Shown here one piece after another: positions 22,542 to 30,729 of a DNA stretch of 50,986 nucleotides (its first letter is position 1; each line of letters starts with the position of its first letter). A program made the translations under genes and the position numbers. Under the pieces are notes generated by a model. The model saw only the letters and a list, made by a program, of their open reading frames with translations, searched no databases and was not told the origin of the DNA. The DNA is from Bhargavaea cecembensis DSE10 (lineage in GTDB: Bacteria; Bacillota; Bacilli; Bacillales_A; Planococcaceae): contig NZ_AOFT01000019.1 in assembly GCF_000348905.1 (NCBI RefSeq), forward strand, positions 1 to 50,986, given 5' to 3'.

Positions 22542-22570
22542 TTGAAATTCTCTTTTCCGGTCCCTATGAT
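22542..22570 (+). promoter_or_regulatory. Sigma-A promoter of prfC
   Basis: TTGAAA (22542-22547) and TATGAT (22565-22570) are 17 bases apart, 33 bases before the prfC start. Confidence 0.75.
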
Positions 22571-22603
22571 GGGGAAAGCTGAAACAGATGAGGAGAAATG
22601 ACA

Positions 22604-24178
22604 ATGGAAGACCAATTAAAACAAGAGATTGCATCGCGCAGGACATTCGCCATCATCTCCCACCCGGATGCCGGGAAGACGACGATGACCGAGAAACTGC
22701 TGTTCTTTGGCGGCGCGATCAGGGACGCGGGTACCGTAAAGGGGAAAAAGTCCGGCAAGTTCGCCACATCCGACTGGATGGAAATCGAGAAGCAGCGGGG
22801 AATTTCCGTCACTTCCTCGGTGCTCCAGTTCGACTTTGACGGCAAGCGGGTCAACATCCTGGATACCCCGGGCCACGAAGACTTCAGCGAAGACACCTAC
22901 CGCACGCTCATGGCGGTCGACTCTGCCGTCATGATGATCGACTCGGCAAAAGGCATCGAGCCGCAGACCATCAAGCTGTTCAAGGTCTGCCGGATGAGGG
23001 GGATTCCGATCTTCACATTCATCAACAAACTTGACCGCCAGGGCCGTGAGCCGCTCGAGCTCATGGAAGAGCTTGAGGAAGTGCTCGGCATCGAGTCTTA
23101 TGCGATGAACTGGCCGATCGGCATGGGCAAGGAGTTCATGGGAATTTATGACCGCCACAACCGCCGGGTGGAGCTGGCGCGGACCGAAGGGGACGGACGG
23201 TATCTGGAAGTCGGGAAAGACGGCGATTTGGCCCAATCCCATTCGATCCAGGAAACTTCCTACTACCAACAGGCACTTGAAGATGTCATGCTCCTCGATG
23301 AGGCAGGAAACGACTTTGATGAAGAGCGTGTCCGCCGGGGCGAGCTGACTCCAGTCTTTTTCGGTTCCGCACTGACGAACTTTGGTGTGCAAACATTCCT
23401 GGAGACCTATCTTCAGTTTGCGCCGGCACCGCAGCCCCGGAACACGGCTGACGGCGGCAGTGTCAACCCGTACGACGATGAGTTCACCGGCTTCATCTTC
23501 AAGATCCAGGCGAACATGAACCCTGCCCACCGCGACCGGATCGCATTTGTCCGGATTGTTTCGGGAGAATTCGACCGCGGGATGCAGGTGACTGTTCCCC
23601 GGATTCCGAAAACCTTCAAGGTCAGCCAGTCCACACAATTCCTTGCAGATGACCGGGAGACGGTCAACATGGCGGTGGCAGGTGACATTATCGGGCTCTA
23701 TGACACCGGTAACTATCAGATCGGCGACACGATCACGGGCGGCAAGGCGAATTTCGCGTTTGAACCGCTTCCGCAGTTCACTCCGGAACTTTTCGTCAAA
23801 GTGTCCCCGAAGAACGTCATGAAGTCCAAGCACTTCCATAAAGGAATCCTGCAGCTGGTCCAGGAAGGCGCCATCCAGTACTATAAGACGCTCCATACCG
23901 AGGAAGTCATCCTCGGAGCGGTCGGCCAGCTGCAATTTGAAGTGTTCGAACACCGCATGAAGAACGAATACAATTCCGAAGTGGTCATCCAGCACATCGG
24001 CCAAAAAGTCGCCAGGTGGATCGAAAATGAGGGGGATGTAAAAGAATCCATGACAGGCCCGCGTGCCATGCTCGTCAAGGACCGCTACGAGAACCTTGTT
24101 TTCCTTTTCGAAAACGACTTTGCCCTGCGCTGGTTCCAGGATAAACACCCTGATATCAGGCTATACAGCCTGCTCTGA
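22604..24178 (+). CDS. prfC: Peptide chain release factor 3
   Basis: The 524-residue translational GTPase recycles RF1/RF2 from the ribosome after termination. G-domain motifs are [18 protein letters not shown] (P-loop), the switch region [32 protein letters not shown] and [14 protein letters not shown]3-specific sequences follow, such as [20 protein letters not shown] and the C-terminal [20 protein letters not shown] 22604 is chosen because GAGGAG (22590-22595) is 8 bases before it, whereas the ATG at 22598 is too close. B. subtilis lacks RF3, so the gene marks a difference from that model; the murE-prfC pair is also found in staphylococci. Confidence 0.95.
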   Translation: MEDQLKQEIASRRTFAIISHPDAGKTTMTEKLLFFGGAIRDAGTVKGKKSGKFATSDWMEIEKQRGISVTSSVLQFDFDGKRVNILDTPGHEDFSEDTYRTLMAVDSAVMMIDSAKGIEPQTIKLFKVCRMRGIPIFTFINKLDRQGREPLELMEELEEVLGIESYAMNWPIGMGKEFMGIYDRHNRRVELARTEGDGRYLEVGKDGDLAQSHSIQETSYYQQALEDVMLLDEAGNDFDEERVRRGELTPVFFGSALTNFGVQTFLETYLQFAPAPQPRNTADGGSVNPYDDEFTGFIFKIQANMNPAHRDRIAFVRIVSGEFDRGMQVTVPRIPKTFKVSQSTQFLADDRETVNMAVAGDIIGLYDTGNYQIGDTITGGKANFAFEPLPQFTPELFVKVSPKNVMKSKHFHKGILQLVQEGAIQYYKTLHTEEVILGAVGQLQFEVFEHRMKNEYNSEVVIQHIGQKVARWIENEGDVKESMTGPRAMLVKDRYENLVFLFENDFALRWFQDKHPDIRLYSLL

Positions 24179-24209
24179 TCCATTCCGATGCATGACATCC
24201 GGATTTTAA

Positions 24210-24267
24210 AGACGGCAGCTGACCGGTATCCCCGAGAGGGAGGCCGGATCGGCAGCCGTCTGTTTTT
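24210..24267 (+). terminator. Terminator after prfC
   Basis: AGACGGC (24210-24216) and GCCGTCT (24255-24261) pair, with further GC and CCGG/CCGG pairing inside, followed by a five-T run (24263-24267). Confidence 0.85.
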
Positions 24268-24298
24268 GTCTTCGTGCGCAGGGCGGCAATGCCGAACA

Positions 24299-24328
24299 TT
24301 GAAGTAGAACCATACGTTCCGGTATGAT
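24299..24328 (+). promoter_or_regulatory. Sigma-A promoter of the RND transporter gene
   Basis: TTGAAG (24299-24304) and TATGAT (24323-24328) are spaced by 18 bases, 31 bases before the ATG. Confidence 0.65.
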
Positions 24329-24359
24329 GGACATAGCTTTTTGAAAAGGGGAAAAAAGG

Positions 24360-27300
24360 ATGAAGATAAGCGGTTTTTCCATCAGGCGCCCGGTCTTCAC
24401 GACTGTGACGATGCTCCTCGTGCTCATTCTGGGGGTCGTTTCGTTCATGAAGATTCCGCTGACGCTCATACCCGAACTCAATCCTCCGGTAGCGGTCGTT
24501 GTGACAAGCTATCCCGGAGCGGGCCCTGAAGAAGTAAGCGAGAAAATCACCAAACCGCTGGAGAACAGCCTATCCACGCTGCCCGGTCTGAAATCGGTCC
24601 AGTCGACATCACAGGAAGGCGCGAACCTCATTTTCCTCGAATTTGACTGGTCGACGGAGATTGATGATGTCCAGATGGATGTTCTGCAGCGGATCGACCA
24701 GACCCCTGTTCCGGACGATTCCGGAAAACCGCAGTTCATGAAGTTTGATCCGTCACAATTCCCTGTGATTCAGCTGTCCCTCCGCGCGGACAGCGAGTCC
24801 GGAGACATCCGGAAAATCGCTGAGTCGCTCGAGACCGAGCTGAGAAGGACGGAAGGGGTTGCAAGCGTCACCGTTTCCTCTTCTCTTGTAGAGGATGTTC
24901 AGATTGTCCTTGATCCGGTGAAGATGGAGGAATCCGGGCTTGCCCAGCAGGATGTCGTTCAGTCCATCCAGGCGAACAATGTCTCCATGCCCGGTGAACC
25001 GGTTGAGACGGAGGACGGCAAGCGGCTGACGACACGCATCATCAGTACGCTTGGCTCAGCGGAGGAAATCGGGGACCTCGTCCTGACGGTCAATCCGATG
25101 GACGGCACGGAGATCAGGGTTTCCGATATCGGCGAAGTCAGTCTGGCCGCCGATGACGGAGGTATGGAGACAAGAACCAATGATGAGCCGTCTGTTATCA
25201 TGTCGGTCCTTCAGGAATCCGGTGCAAACACCGCTGATGTCTCTGCGTCCTTCAAAGAGTCCCTGGACTCACTTCTCGGAAAGCCGGAATTCGAAGGGGT
25301 CACCGCCGATATCCTCTTTGATCAGGGGGATTATATCCAGCTGGCCATCGGCAATATCGGGCAATCCCTGATCCTCGGCGGAATTTTTGCCATGCTGGTC
25401 CTGTTCCTGTTTCTGAAATCGGTGCGGAGTCCGATTATCATTGGCGTGGCCATTCCATATTCCGTCATCGTTACATTTGTGCTGATGTACTTTTCGGATT
25501 TTGCACTGAATATCCTAACGCTCGGTGCTTTGGCACTCGGAATCGGGATGCTCGTGGATAACTCCATAGTTGTGATCGAGAACATCGAGCGGCATCTGGC
25601 GATGGGCAAGAAACGCGGACAGGCAGCGCTCGACGGCACAAAAGAAGTGGGCGGGGCCATTACAGCATCCACACTCACGACAATCGCTGTTTTCCTGCCG
25701 GTCATTTTTATCTCCGGTCTGATCGGCCGGATCTTTACAGAATTTGCAATGACGATTTCATTCAGCCTGCTGGCATCCCTGTTTGTGGCGCTGACCGTCA
25801 TCCCGATGATGGCTTCCCGCATGCTCAAAAAGCCAAAACGGGATCTGGAGACGAGGCGCAGACGTTCAAAATCCTACAGGAATTTTGAACGCTCGGTAAT
25901 CTGGTCCCTGCGGCACCGGAAAACGGTCTTGGGACTGACGACGGTTCTTCTGGCGGTCAGTGCCCTGGGGCTGTACAAGGTAGGAACCGAATTTCTGCCC
26001 GCGACTGATGAAGGATTCGTCAGCATAGCGGTGAATCTGCCGGACGGTGCGTCCGCAGAAGCAACCGGAGAAGTGATCCGGAAGATTGAAGAAAGGCTGA
26101 AGCAGGAAGAGGACGTGGAAGTCTATGTCAGTCTCACCGGCGGGACCCAGCAGGGGCTCGCACAAGGGTCCGGGGAGGCAGACAAAGGAGAACTTTACGT
26201 CAAGCTGAAGCCGCTGGACGACCGCGACCGTTCGGTATTCGAATTTGTCGATGACGTACAGCCGGACATCCAGGAGTACGGGGATGAAGATACGGAAATC
26301 ACCTTCAACCTGCAGACGGCAGCCGGCTCCTCACCGAACACGCTGACCTTCACGATGACGGACACGGATAAATCGCGCCTGGAGTCAGCAGCGGAACGGA
26401 CAGTTGACCGCCTGTCGGATGTCGAGGGCGTGACGGACGTGACCAATGACCTGACCGAAGGTGTGGATGAGATCCTGATTAAGGTCGACCGCGAGTCGGC
26501 ATCTGCGAACGGGTTTGCCCCTGCCCAGATCGCCTCCACCGTGAATGACCTGACCCGTGGAGTAACGGCAACACAGATTGTCGGTGAGGATGGCGATGTA
26601 CAAGCCGTTCAGATCCGGACAGGCGGGAATCTTGACAGTGTAGAAGCAGTAGGGCAGCTGAAGCTCCGTGCTCCGTCGGGCACCTTTGTCACGCTTGAGA
26701 GCCTTGCGGATATTGAAATTGCAGAAGGCCCGGCCGCAATCCGGCGGGTTGACCAGGCAAACGCGGTGCGCTTCACCGTCCACTATGCATCTTCCTGTAC
26801 ACTCGGTGAAGTAACTGCGGATGTTGAGGACACACTGGAAAATGCCGATCTGCCGGAGGAAACCGACATTTCCTACAGCGGGGACCGCGAACTGTTCGAA
26901 GATGCGATTGACGACATGATCATGGCCGTCATCCTGGCGGTGGTCCTCGTTTACATCGTCATGGCGGCACAGTTTGAATCGTTCAAGTATCCGCTGGTCA
27001 TCATGTTCACAGTACCGCTCATGATCATCGGGGTGTCGCTCGGCCTGTTCCTGGCAAATATGCCGATCAGTGTTTCGTCGGTTATCGGAATTCTGATACT
27101 GGTCGGGATTGTCGTGAACAACGGGATTGTTCTCGTCGACTATATCAACCAGCGGAAAAATGAAGGCATGCCGTCTTTTGATGCAATTGTCGTCTCTGTC
27201 AAAGACCGGGTGAGGCCGATTCTGATGACAGCACTGACCACCATCCTTGGACTCGTACCTCTTTCGCTTGGCATCGGGGAAGGGACCGAAATCAACCAGC

Positions 27301-27437
27301 CAATGGGCATTGCGGTGATCGGCGGGCTGATCACATCCACCGCACTTACCCTATATATCGTTCCGGTTGTATACAGCCTCTTCGACCGGGAGACAAGAAA
27401 GATGAGAAAATCGGAGACATCCGCGCGAACAATGTGA
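24360..27437 (+). CDS. swrC: RND family exporter, SwrC/AcrB-like
   Basis: The 1025-residue protein is an RND transporter of the HAE1/AcrB group. It begins with FSIRRPVFTTVTMLLVLILGVVSFMKIPL, has two large extracytoplasmic porter loops (about 35-330 and 550-855), and twelve membrane segments in two repeats. The proton-relay acids in TM4 lie in LGIGMLVDNSIVVIENIERH, and the second repeat carries SVIGILILVGIVVNNGIVLVDYINQ. The B. subtilis counterpart SwrC (YerP) confers self-resistance to surfactin and influences swarming. No membrane-fusion protein or outer-membrane partner is nearby, as expected in a Gram-positive. The substrate here is not known. Transcription runs from its own promoter; the ykoY riboswitch transcript begins at its stop codon. 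Confidence 0.9.
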   Translation: MKISGFSIRRPVFTTVTMLLVLILGVVSFMKIPLTLIPELNPPVAVVVTSYPGAGPEEVSEKITKPLENSLSTLPGLKSVQSTSQEGANLIFLEFDWSTEIDDVQMDVLQRIDQTPVPDDSGKPQFMKFDPSQFPVIQLSLRADSESGDIRKIAESLETELRRTEGVASVTVSSSLVEDVQIVLDPVKMEESGLAQQDVVQSIQANNVSMPGEPVETEDGKRLTTRIISTLGSAEEIGDLVLTVNPMDGTEIRVSDIGEVSLAADDGGMETRTNDEPSVIMSVLQESGANTADVSASFKESLDSLLGKPEFEGVTADILFDQGDYIQLAIGNIGQSLILGGIFAMLVLFLFLKSVRSPIIIGVAIPYSVIVTFVLMYFSDFALNILTLGALALGIGMLVDNSIVVIENIERHLAMGKKRGQAALDGTKEVGGAITASTLTTIAVFLPVIFISGLIGRIFTEFAMTISFSLLASLFVALTVIPMMASRMLKKPKRDLETRRRRSKSYRNFERSVIWSLRHRKTVLGLTTVLLAVSALGLYKVGTEFLPATDEGFVSIAVNLPDGASAEATGEVIRKIEERLKQEEDVEVYVSLTGGTQQGLAQGSGEADKGELYVKLKPLDDRDRSVFEFVDDVQPDIQEYGDEDTEITFNLQTAAGSSPNTLTFTMTDTDKSRLESAAERTVDRLSDVEGVTDVTNDLTEGVDEILIKVDRESASANGFAPAQIASTVNDLTRGVTATQIVGEDGDVQAVQIRTGGNLDSVEAVGQLKLRAPSGTFVTLESLADIEIAEGPAAIRRVDQANAVRFTVHYASSCTLGEVTADVEDTLENADLPEETDISYSGDRELFEDAIDDMIMAVILAVVLVYIVMAAQFESFKYPLVIMFTVPLMIIGVSLGLFLANMPISVSSVIGILILVGIVVNNGIVLVDYINQRKNEGMPSFDAIVVSVKDRVRPILMTALTTILGLVPLSLGIGEGTEINQPMGIAVIGGLITSTALTLYIVPVVYSLFDRETRKMRKSETSARTM

Positions 27438-27444
27438 TACAATA
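27437..27444 (+). promoter_or_regulatory. Extended -10 promoter of the riboswitch-terC transcript
   Basis: TGATACAAT is an extended -10 (TG one base before TACAAT, 27439-27444), placed on the stop codon of the RND gene and about 25 bases before the riboswitch; the -35 is weak. Confidence 0.5.
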
Positions 27445-27466
27445 ACTTCTGGGAAAACTGAATGAT

Positions 27467-27622
27467 CTTTGACTTAGTGTCAAAGGGGAGTAGCTATAGG
27501 GAAACCTATTTCATAATCGTCATTACATGGTACTGCCATCGGTTATGATAGCCTGAATCCGGGAATTACTGGAGGAGGGCTTAGCAAGACCTTTGCCCTT
27601 TTTTCGGGGTAAAGGTTTTTTT
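27467..27622 (+). ncRNA. yybP-ykoY Mn2+ riboswitch with intrinsic terminator
   Basis: The leader of terC has the family's conserved 5' element (CAAAGGGGAGTAGC, 27481-27494), the GTTATGATAGCCTGAA region after the inner stem, and the 3' GGGCTTAGCAAGACCTTTG. The closing helix P1 is CAAAGG (27481-27486) with CCTTTG (27590-27595). The same CCTTTG forms the terminator stem ACCTTTGCCC (27589-27598) with GGGGTAAAGGT (27606-27616), followed by a seven-T run, so the two folds exclude each other: Mn2+ binding should favour P1 and let transcription proceed. An additional CTTTGAC/GTCAAAG hairpin (27467-27485) at the 5' end overlaps P1 and may tune the switch. Confidence 0.93.
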
Positions 27623-27651
27623 GTTTTCCATAAAAAGGGAGGGAACTGAAT

Positions 27652-28416
27652 TTGGAAGCCATTTTACTGGAATACGCATGGGTGCTAGTCGTTCTCGTCG
27701 TCCTCGAGGGCCTGCTTGCAGCGGATAACGCGGTCGTCATGGCGGTCATGGTTAAGCATCTGCCTCTGAAACAGAGGAAAAAAGCCCTGTTCTATGGACT
27801 ATTGGGAGCTTTCGTCTTCCGCTTCGCAGCACTCTTCATGATCACCATCCTCGTCGATGTATGGCAGATCCAGGCGCTCGGTGCAGCCTATCTGCTATTT
27901 ATTTCCTTCAAGAATCTCTATGATATGAGGAAGAAGCACGGTGAAGATGAGGACAATCTGAAAGAGCCGAAAAAACAATCCGGCTTCTGGATGACCGTCC
28001 TGAAAGTCGAACTTGCGGATATTGCGTTTGCCATCGACTCGATGCTGGCTGCCGTAGCCATTGCGATTACGCTGCCTGAACTGGGTGACTTCGACATCGG
28101 CGGCATCAATGGCGGCCAGTTCGCGGTCATGTTCTTCGGGGGGCTGATCGGACTGATCATCATGCGATTTGCCGCGACATGGTTCGTCAAGCTGCTGGAC
28201 CGCTATCCGGCGCTCGAGGGAGCGGCCTTCGCCATTGTCGGCTGGGTAGGGGTCAAGCTTCTCGTACTGACACTCGGCCACCCCGAGCTCCAGATCATCG
28301 ATCCGCATTTCCCGCATTCGACGATTTGGAAAACGATCTTCTGGTCGGTGCTGTTGCTGATAGCAGTGGTCGGCGTCCTCATCGGACTGAAAAACGACCG
28401 CAAAAAACAAGCTTGA
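27652..28416 (+). CDS. ykoY: TerC family Mn2+ exporter YkoY
   Basis: The 254-residue integral membrane protein is of the TerC family (about 7-8 membrane segments). Characteristic acidic intramembrane motifs are LEGLLAADNAVVMAVMV near the N-terminus and VELADIAFAIDSMLAAVAIA in the middle, both carrying Asp/Glu thought to bind the metal. TerC members export Mn2+ and protect secreted metalloenzymes or the cell from excess. A TTG start at 27652 follows a strong AAAGGGAGGG. It directly follows the Mn2+ riboswitch, as ykoY does in B. subtilis, so high Mn2+ should raise its expression. Confidence 0.94.
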   Translation: MEAILLEYAWVLVVLVVLEGLLAADNAVVMAVMVKHLPLKQRKKALFYGLLGAFVFRFAALFMITILVDVWQIQALGAAYLLFISFKNLYDMRKKHGEDEDNLKEPKKQSGFWMTVLKVELADIAFAIDSMLAAVAIAITLPELGDFDIGGINGGQFAVMFFGGLIGLIIMRFAATWFVKLLDRYPALEGAAFAIVGWVGVKLLVLTLGHPELQIIDPHFPHSTIWKTIFWSVLLLIAVVGVLIGLKNDRKKQA

Positions 28417-28418
28417 TC

Positions 28419-28450
28419 AAAAGAGACTGCCGCATCAGGCAGTCTCTTTT
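28419..28450 (+). terminator. Terminator after terC
   Basis: AAAAGAGACTGCC (28419-28431) pairs perfectly with GGCAGTCTCTTTT (28438-28450) around a six-base loop. Confidence 0.92.
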
Positions 28451-28474
28451 CCTATTGGCTGCGACATTCTCCTA

Positions 28475-28502
28475 CCCCCCTAAATCGGCAGGAATGGCCG
28501 AA
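28475..28502 (+). promoter_or_regulatory. Candidate sigma-I autoregulatory promoter of sigI-rsgI
   Basis: CCCCCC (28475-28480, within ACCCCCC) and CGAA (28499-28502) are separated by 18 bases. This resembles the sigma-I promoter pattern known from B. subtilis and clostridia (a run of Cs at -35 and CGAA at -10). It would start transcription roughly 85 bases before the sigI GTG. Confidence 0.6.
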
Positions 28503-28593
28503 TAATATGAACAGGCGCGAGTTGACCGCTTTCCTATTTACGGGAATGCCGATACAATCAATTTATCGAAATCATGGCGGGAGAGGTCAAATC

Positions 28594-29340
28594 GTGCTGA
28601 TAACGACGTTTAACGGTTTCATGAACCGGAAAAACCGCGATGCTGCCGGTGTGGAGGAGCGTGTCCTGCTCGCCCAGAACGGTTCGGAAGAGGAACTGGA
28701 TGGACTGCTGCGGGCCTACTCGCCGTTCATGAAAAAGGCTGCCTACCTGGCATGCAACCGGTATATCGACGAACATGATGATGAATACAGTATCGCCCTC
28801 GGCGGTTTCCATGAAGCAGTCATGAAGTTTGACCGCTCCCGGGATGCGTCTTTTATGACATTTGCCCATCTCGTGATCAGGCGCAAGCTGATCGACCATC
28901 TGCGGAAAGAATCGAGGAGCGGCCTGGCCGGACACCTTGCCAAAGGGGAGGAAGATGCGGCTGCCGCTGCCGATGCAGTTTCCTACACCTATTTTTCCGA
29001 ACAGCAGGAGGCGGACGCACGGCGCGAGGAGATCCAGATTTATTCTGAGCTGCTTGCCGGCTTCGGACTGTCGTTCAGCGAGCTGGCAGAAGTCTCTCCG
29101 AAGCATGCGGATGCCAGAAAAACAGCAATGGACATTGCCATGATCGTCTGCAGTTCTGAGGAGATGGAAATCGAGACCTTGCGCAAGAAACGGCTTCCGA
29201 TCAGGAAAATCGAGAAGCTGGTGGGCGTCTCGAGAAAAACGATTGAGCGTCACCGAAAATATATTCTCGCGATGGTGGTCCTTCATCACAGTGACCTGCC
29301 GATGCTCCAGGAGTATTTAAAAGGATGGATGCCCGAATGA
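28594..29340 (+). CDS. sigI: RNA polymerase sigma factor SigI
   Basis: The 248-residue protein matches SigI, an alternative sigma factor for heat and cell-wall stress. A sigma-2 region is visible (LRAYSPFMKKAAYLACNRYIDEHDDEYSIALGGFHEAVMKFD, then FMTFAHLVIRRKLIDHLRKE) and the C-terminal helix-turn-helix-like domain ends with LPIRKIEKLVGVSRKTIERHRKYILA. GTG 28594 is chosen: GGGAGAGG lies upstream and the result is close to the B. subtilis length (251). The longer reading from 28507 would begin at the promoter itself. Its stop overlaps the rsgI start (ATGA). Confidence 0.92.
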   Translation: MLITTFNGFMNRKNRDAAGVEERVLLAQNGSEEELDGLLRAYSPFMKKAAYLACNRYIDEHDDEYSIALGGFHEAVMKFDRSRDASFMTFAHLVIRRKLIDHLRKESRSGLAGHLAKGEEDAAAAADAVSYTYFSEQQEADARREEIQIYSELLAGFGLSFSELAEVSPKHADARKTAMDIAMIVCSSEEMEIETLRKKRLPIRKIEKLVGVSRKTIERHRKYILAMVVLHHSDLPMLQEYLKGWMPE

Positions 29341-30635
29341 ACAAGATCAAGGGGATCGTTGTCGAACAAAATAAAGGAAGTGTGGTCATTCTTACTCCTG
29401 ACGGCCGGTTTATCAAAGGTGAATCGGAAAACCGGGAAATCGGATCAGAAAGTCTGGTTGTCCCATCGGAACCAGAGGGCCGCCTGCAGACTTTCACACG
29501 GAAACCGGCGGCTGCTGCACTGCTTGCCGCAGCCGTGCTGATCCTTCTGTCGGCACTTTTCCTGCCATTCAGGGAGCCGGCGCTTGCCTTTATCCAACTG
29601 GAAGTGAACCCCGCCGTCGAGTTCGGGATCGACAGTGAGGGGAAAGTCCGGGAACTGACACCGCTCAATGATGACGGATCGGCACTGATCCGGACATTCG
29701 GAGACTGGGACGGCAAAAATGTAACCGTGCTGCTCGGGCGCATATTCGCCGAGTACGGTGAAGCCGACAGGGAACTGACAGTCACATCGGTGGAGTCAGA
29801 GGATGGAAAGCTTGCCGCCATAGTGAACCGGACCGTTCACTTTATCCGGGACACAGCGGAAGAAGAAGGGATGCTGCTCCAGTTTTCGGAGGCTGACCGG
29901 GGTATGAGGGACCGGGCGATGAGTGAAGGCGTACCGATCAGCCGCCTGCTCAATCAGAACGATCCGGCAGTCGGGCCTTCACCGGCCAAGCACGACCAAA
30001 AGAAGACGGGTGAGACGGAAAAGCCATCACCTGCAGGAAACAACGGGCCGCCAAAGGAAGACAGCCGTAAGCCGGATGCTGTTGACGGACCGGCTCAGGA
30101 CACTCGGCCAAAGGCTGCAGAAACAGAGAAAATACAGCCGCCCGGAAATTCGGGCCAGGCGCCGGGCATCAGAAAAAAGGAGACCCCTCCTCCGGCTTCC
30201 AAAACACAGGGGATACCGGAAGAAAAGAAGAAACCGTCTGTTCAGCCTAAAGGGGAAGGACAGAAAAAACCTGCCGGCCCGCCTCCGGAAAAAGAGGTGC
30301 CAAATGGTAAGCCGGAAAAATCCGCAAAACCGGAAAAAGCAAGCCCTCAACAGGGACCCGCAATCCGGAACAATGTCGGTAACCCGCCTGCGCATGCCGG
30401 GCCAGACAGGAAAAGCACTCCTCCAGGCCATGCCGGACAGGATAAACAGACCGGACCGCCTGCGCATGCCGGCCCGAAGCAACAAGAAAAGCCAGACGGA
30501 CAACCGGGTGCCGATCGGGAATCTCCGTCCAAGAAACAAGAAGCCCCGGAACAGGACCATTCGTCAAATACAGGTCAGAAGAATAAGAACAGCGGAAACG
30601 GGAAAGGTGGAAATGGGAACGGCACCGGCTTATAA
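29337..30635 (+). CDS. rsgI: Anti-sigma-I factor RsgI
   Basis: The 432-residue protein is the membrane-bound inhibitor of SigI. Residues 1-50 form the cytosolic anti-sigma domain (MNKIKGIVVEQNKGSVVILTPDG), followed by one membrane helix (about 57-77), then the juxtamembrane extracytoplasmic domain with the EVNPAVEFGID block. Asn91-Pro92 in it is the site at which RsgI proteins cleave themselves in characterised species. From about residue 195 to the end is a Lys/Pro/Gly/Gln-rich, disordered tail with three 12-residue repeats and a Gly/Asn C-terminus, suited to reaching into the cell wall. The tail differs in composition from the sugar-binding domains of clostridial RsgIs, so the signal it senses is unknown. 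It is translationally coupled to sigI. Confidence 0.9.
   Translation: MNKIKGIVVEQNKGSVVILTPDGRFIKGESENREIGSESLVVPSEPEGRLQTFTRKPAAAALLAAAVLILLSALFLPFREPALAFIQLEVNPAVEFGIDSEGKVRELTPLNDDGSALIRTFGDWDGKNVTVLLGRIFAEYGEADRELTVTSVESEDGKLAAIVNRTVHFIRDTAEEEGMLLQFSEADRGMRDRAMSEGVPISRLLNQNDPAVGPSPAKHDQKKTGETEKPSPAGNNGPPKEDSRKPDAVDGPAQDTRPKAAETEKIQPPGNSGQAPGIRKKETPPPASKTQGIPEEKKKPSVQPKGEGQKKPAGPPPEKEVPNGKPEKSAKPEKASPQQGPAIRNNVGNPPAHAGPDRKSTPPGHAGQDKQTGPPAHAGPKQQEKPDGQPGADRESPSKKQEAPEQDHSSNTGQKNKNSGNGKGGNGNGTGL
30384..30491 (+). repeat. Three 36-bp (12-residue) tandem repeats in rsgI
   Basis: The coded units start PPAHAGPDRKST, PPGHAGQDKQTG and PPAHAGPKQQEK, at 30384, 30420 and 30456, so the period is exactly 36 bases. 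The HAG core is invariant; the remaining residues vary. Confidence 0.9.
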
Positions 30636-30729
30636 GCCGGCGCTGTTTGCCATCCGCCTTTCTTTTTTCGGGGGAATTCTATAAAATGAGACATCATGTG
30701 CGGCGCGACGGAAAGGACACGGGATTCCT

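Noticed and set aside
22616-24148. 510-codon open frame antisense to prfC
   Set aside because: It lies wholly within prfC, which is clearly the real gene, and its translation has the composition of a shadow frame.
30384-30491. Possible CRISPR-like spaced repeats
   Set aside because: The period of exactly 36 bases is a coding repeat of 12 residues in rsgI, in frame and with drift at wobble positions; there are no spacers or cas genes.
30625-30640. 16-base perfect palindrome CCGGCTTATAAGCCGG at the rsgI stop as a terminator
   Set aside because: No T run follows closely and the loop is minimal; it may be chance or a weak stop signal, so no terminator was called.
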